Positions 53,922 to 55,752 of a stretch of DNA of 55,752 bases are shown one piece after another. The position numbers and the translations under genes are program-made. The DNA is from Prochlorococcus sp. AG-436-D21 (GTDB lineage: Bacteria > Cyanobacteriota > Cyanobacteriia > PCC-6307 > Cyanobiaceae), in contig QCPF01000008.1 of NCBI GenBank assembly GCA_003212655.1, forward strand, positions 1 to 55,752. The letters run 5' to 3'. A model generated the notes under the pieces. That model ran no database searches. It was not told the origin of the DNA and saw nothing but the letters and a program-made list of their open reading frames with translations. Within the stretch, counting starts at the first letter, position 1; each line of letters opens with the position of its first letter.

Positions 53922-55166
53922 GTGGTAAGTACATTTTCTCGCAAAGATCAGAACTATAAAAATGACGATTTAAATCAACCCTCCAAAGAGGGAAGATTTG
54001 GAAAATATGGTGGTCAATATGTTCCTGAAACGCTAATGCCTGCTCTTTTTGAGCTTGAAACAGCTGCATCTAATGCATGGAAAGATAAACTTTTTGTAAA
54101 AGAATTAAATCATCTCCTTAAGACTTATGTAGGAAGAGAAACACCACTTTATGAAGCCAAAAGACTTACTGAACATTACAAAACTAAACAAGCAACTCCT
54201 AGAATATGGCTTAAAAGAGAAGATTTAAATCATACTGGGGCTCACAAAATTAATAATGCCCTCGGACAAGCTTTACTTGCAATAAGAATGGGCAAAAAAA
54301 GAATAATTGCAGAAACTGGAGCAGGTCAGCACGGAGTTGCTACTGCTACTGTTTGTGCGAGATTTGGCTTGAAATGTATTATCTACATGGGTGCTGAAGA
54401 TATAAAAAGGCAATCCCTTAACGTTTTCAGAATGAAACTTCTAGGAGCTGAAGTTAAAGTTGTAAATTCTGGAACTGCAACACTTAAGGATGCCACTAGT
54501 GAAGCCATTAGAGATTGGGTTTCAAATGTCGAAACCACACACTACATTTTAGGATCTGTTGCCGGCCCACACCCTTTCCCAAAGATTGTGCGAGATTTTC
54601 ATGCAGTTATAGGTGAAGAAACTAAAAAACAATGTTTAGAATCATTTGGATCTTTTCCCGACATTTTGCTTGCTTGTGTAGGTGGGGGATCAAATGCAAT
54701 GGGGCTTTTCCATCCTTTTGTTAAAGAAACTTCTGTGCGTCTTATTGGAGTTGAAGCCGCAGGAAGCGGAGTTGATACTGACAAACATGCTGCCACTATC
54801 ACTAAAGGATCAGTTGGAATTTTGCATGGATCAATGAGTCTTCTCTTGCAAGATGATAATGGTCAAGTACAAGAAGCTCACTCAATAAGTGCAGGTTTAG
54901 ATTACCCTGGAGTAGGTCCTGAACATAGCCATTTAAAAGAAATAGGTAGAGCAGAATATGGATCAGTCACAGATCAAGAAGCTTTAGACGCTTTAAAACT
55001 TGTTAGTGAACTAGAAGGGATTATTCCTGCACTTGAAACTTCTCATGCCTTTGCTTGGTTAGATAAATTATGCCCTACTCTTGAAAAAGATACTCATATA
55101 GTTATCAATTGCTCTGGAAGAGGCGACAAAGATGTTAATACTGTTGCATCTTCATTAGATATTTAA
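53922..55166 (+). CDS. trpB: Tryptophan synthase beta chain
   Basis: PLP enzyme joining indole and serine to make tryptophan. The 414-residue product is the TrpB1 type. It has [14 protein letters not shown] near 24-37, the PLP lysine in Thr-Gly-Ala-His-Lys-Ile-Asn-Asn near 107, the Ala-Glu-Thr-Gly-Ala-Gly-Gln-His-Gly loop near 129, Gly-Gly-Gly-Ser-Asn-Ala near 250, and a terminal Ser-Gly-Arg-Gly-Asp-Lys-Asp. Start is GTG, followed at once by Val-Ser-Thr. It abuts the convergent rhodanese gene, and a perfect inverted repeat spans the two stop codons. Confidence 0.97.
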   Translation: MVSTFSRKDQNYKNDDLNQPSKEGRFGKYGGQYVPETLMPALFELETAASNAWKDKLFVKELNHLLKTYVGRETPLYEAKRLTEHYKTKQATPRIWLKREDLNHTGAHKINNALGQALLAIRMGKKRIIAETGAGQHGVATATVCARFGLKCIIYMGAEDIKRQSLNVFRMKLLGAEVKVVNSGTATLKDATSEAIRDWVSNVETTHYILGSVAGPHPFPKIVRDFHAVIGEETKKQCLESFGSFPDILLACVGGGSNAMGLFHPFVKETSVRLIGVEAAGSGVDTDKHAATITKGSVGILHGSMSLLLQDDNGQVQEAHSISAGLDYPGVGPEHSHLKEIGRAEYGSVTDQEALDALKLVSELEGIIPALETSHAFAWLDKLCPTLEKDTHIVINCSGRGDKDVNTVASSLDI

Positions 55167-55185
55167 TCAATACCTTGGTATTGAT
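55166..55185. repeat. Perfect inverted repeat across trpB and rhodanese stop codons
   Basis: ATCAATACC/GGTATTGAT with a TT centre (or an eight-pair stem with CTTG loop) begins in the trpB stop and covers the stop and last codons of the convergent rhodanese gene. Neither side has a long T tract, although the trpB side supplies TTAAAT to the minus-strand transcript. It could end transcription from both sides. Confidence 0.55.
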
Positions 55186-55517
55186 GGGTCAATATATCTA
55201 CTCCATCCATCAATACCCTCCTCCAAATTCCATATTTCGCTCACAATATTATTGTCCAAGCACCATTGAGAAAAGTTATAACTTCTTATTCCTGCATGAC
55301 AGGTAACTACAATTTCTCTATCTAATAAATCAGCAAATATTTCTTCAACATATTCAGATGTAACTTTACTAATTGGTATATGTAAAAATTCTTTTGAGAA
55401 ACGAGCCAGTTCAAGCTCTGACTGCTCTCTAACATCAATCAAGACGGGATCTTCTTTCTCAGAATTAAACCAATCATTTAGACTAGAAGCATTTATAGAT
55501 TTTGGATAACTTCCCAA
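55167..55517 (-). CDS. Rhodanese-domain protein
   Basis: Single rhodanese-like domain of 116 residues. Val-Leu-Ile-Asp-Val-Arg-Glu-Gln-Ser-Glu-Leu near 30-40 is followed by Ala-Arg-Phe-Ser-Lys-Glu-Phe-Leu-His-Ile-Pro and the active loop Val-Thr-Cys-His-Ala-Gly-Ile-Arg-Ser near 72-80, with the sulfur-accepting Cys present. It is probably a sulfurtransferase or sulfur carrier. Which acceptor it uses cannot be inferred, and no sulfur gene is directly beside it, although cysC and a cysteine desulfurase are a few kb away. The start is TTG; no ATG precedes the conserved part. Confidence 0.9.
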   Translation of the reverse strand: MGSYPKSINASSLNDWFNSEKEDPVLIDVREQSELELARFSKEFLHIPISKVTSEYVEEIFADLLDREIVVTCHAGIRSYNFSQWCLDNNIVSEIWNLEEGIDGWSRYIDPSIPRY

Positions 55518-55606
55518 TTTATAGGTTAAATTATGTGTTATTTACAATTTAATAAATTAAGTTGCAGTAGGAAATTTATTGTTAAAAATAAAAATAAACA
55601 TTGATA

Positions 55607-55752
55607 ATGAAACTTAGAGTAGTAGCAATAATCCTATTATTATCTTTATTACTTATTTTTGGTTTTAAAAAAGTTTCTACTAATAAAAAGAAGGAACAAA
55701 GTACAAATATTGAGCAAATAAATATCTTAAAATATGCACCTGAAAACAATAA
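55607..55752 (+). CDS. 5' part of an unknown membrane-anchored or exported protein
   Basis: Reading frame open from ATG 55607 to the window end (48 complete codons). It starts Met-Lys-Leu-Arg-Val-Val-Ala-Ile-Ile, has a strong Leu-rich hydrophobic segment at about 5-19, then Phe-Lys-Lys and a Lys-rich polar stretch, like a signal anchor followed by an exported domain. The family cannot be decided from this fragment. The AT-rich 89-bp gap before it, shared with the divergent rhodanese gene, probably holds the promoter. Confidence 0.6.
   Translation, partial: MKLRVVAIILLLSLLLIFGFKKVSTNKKKEQSTNIEQINILKYAPENN

Overview
The window is about 55.7 kb of a very AT-rich, densely coding chromosome. It is almost certainly from a high-light-adapted Prochlorococcus. 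The evidence is the combination of chlorophyll (hemB, chlM), phylloquinone (menF-menA-menC-menE plus thioesterase), NDH-1 (ndhH) and Calvin-cycle control (CP12) genes with a BicA/SbtA/SbtB-type bicarbonate uptake operon, extreme compaction and short proteins. I see no rRNA or tRNA gene, insertion sequence, prophage, CRISPR array or genomic island. Gene content is core picocyanobacterial, and no stretch longer than 300 bp lacks a gene.

Layout. 1-5549: cp12 and its terminator, then a minus-strand run of a small unknown gene, obgE, mutS2, a VOC protein and hemB. 5758-8714: a tight bicA-like, sbtA-like, sbtB-like operon. 8736-13224: a thioredoxin-reductase-like flavoprotein without an NADPH site, a coiled-coil protein coupled to an ABC1 kinase, and enolase. 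13488-19621: an unusual ClpB2, then the classical secE-nusG-rplK-rplA-rplJ-rplL block with a structured leader before rplJ. 19670-31732: rnhA, pyrD, a CobD-like aminotransferase, murG, an exported unknown, pgk, an RbgA-type GTPase, an RluD-type synthase, an orphan fused ABC ATPase, and the (p)ppGpp synthetase/hydrolase. 31751-37544: a DUF2062 protein, mnmE, nadC, argS, hisC. 37545-41167: a minus-strand operon prfB-DUF3285-ybeY-dgkA-trpG-MBL-fold protein. 41244-42427: glutaredoxin and glutathione synthetase. 42420-47468: phylloquinone biosynthesis. 47478-55752: ndhH, rsmH, cysteine desulfurase, a NarL-type regulator, chlM, purE, cysC, a SUI1-family protein, trpB, a rhodanese, and the start of an unknown membrane-anchored protein.

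Functional themes are inorganic-carbon acquisition and Calvin-cycle regulation (cp12, bicA/sbtA/sbtB, pgk, eno), photosynthetic cofactor synthesis, ribosome function (obgE, ribosomal proteins, ylqF, rluD, ybeY, rsmH, prfB, relA/spoT) and thiol redox (flavoprotein, glutaredoxin, gshB, desulfurase, rhodanese).

The most interesting points are family members with key residues lost. ClpB2 lacks both arginine fingers of its first AAA+ ring. The TrxR-like protein lacks NADPH motifs. An exported MBL-fold protein lacks its metal-binding HxHxDH motif. MenC has Arg in place of its second catalytic Lys. The SbtB-like protein lacks the C-terminal Cys loop. Others are a programmed +1 frameshift in prfB, a perfect NtcA-type motif before pgk, and convergent gene ends that abut or overlap without conventional terminators, several carrying inverted repeats across the stop codons. 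I did not find a clearly new multi-gene system.
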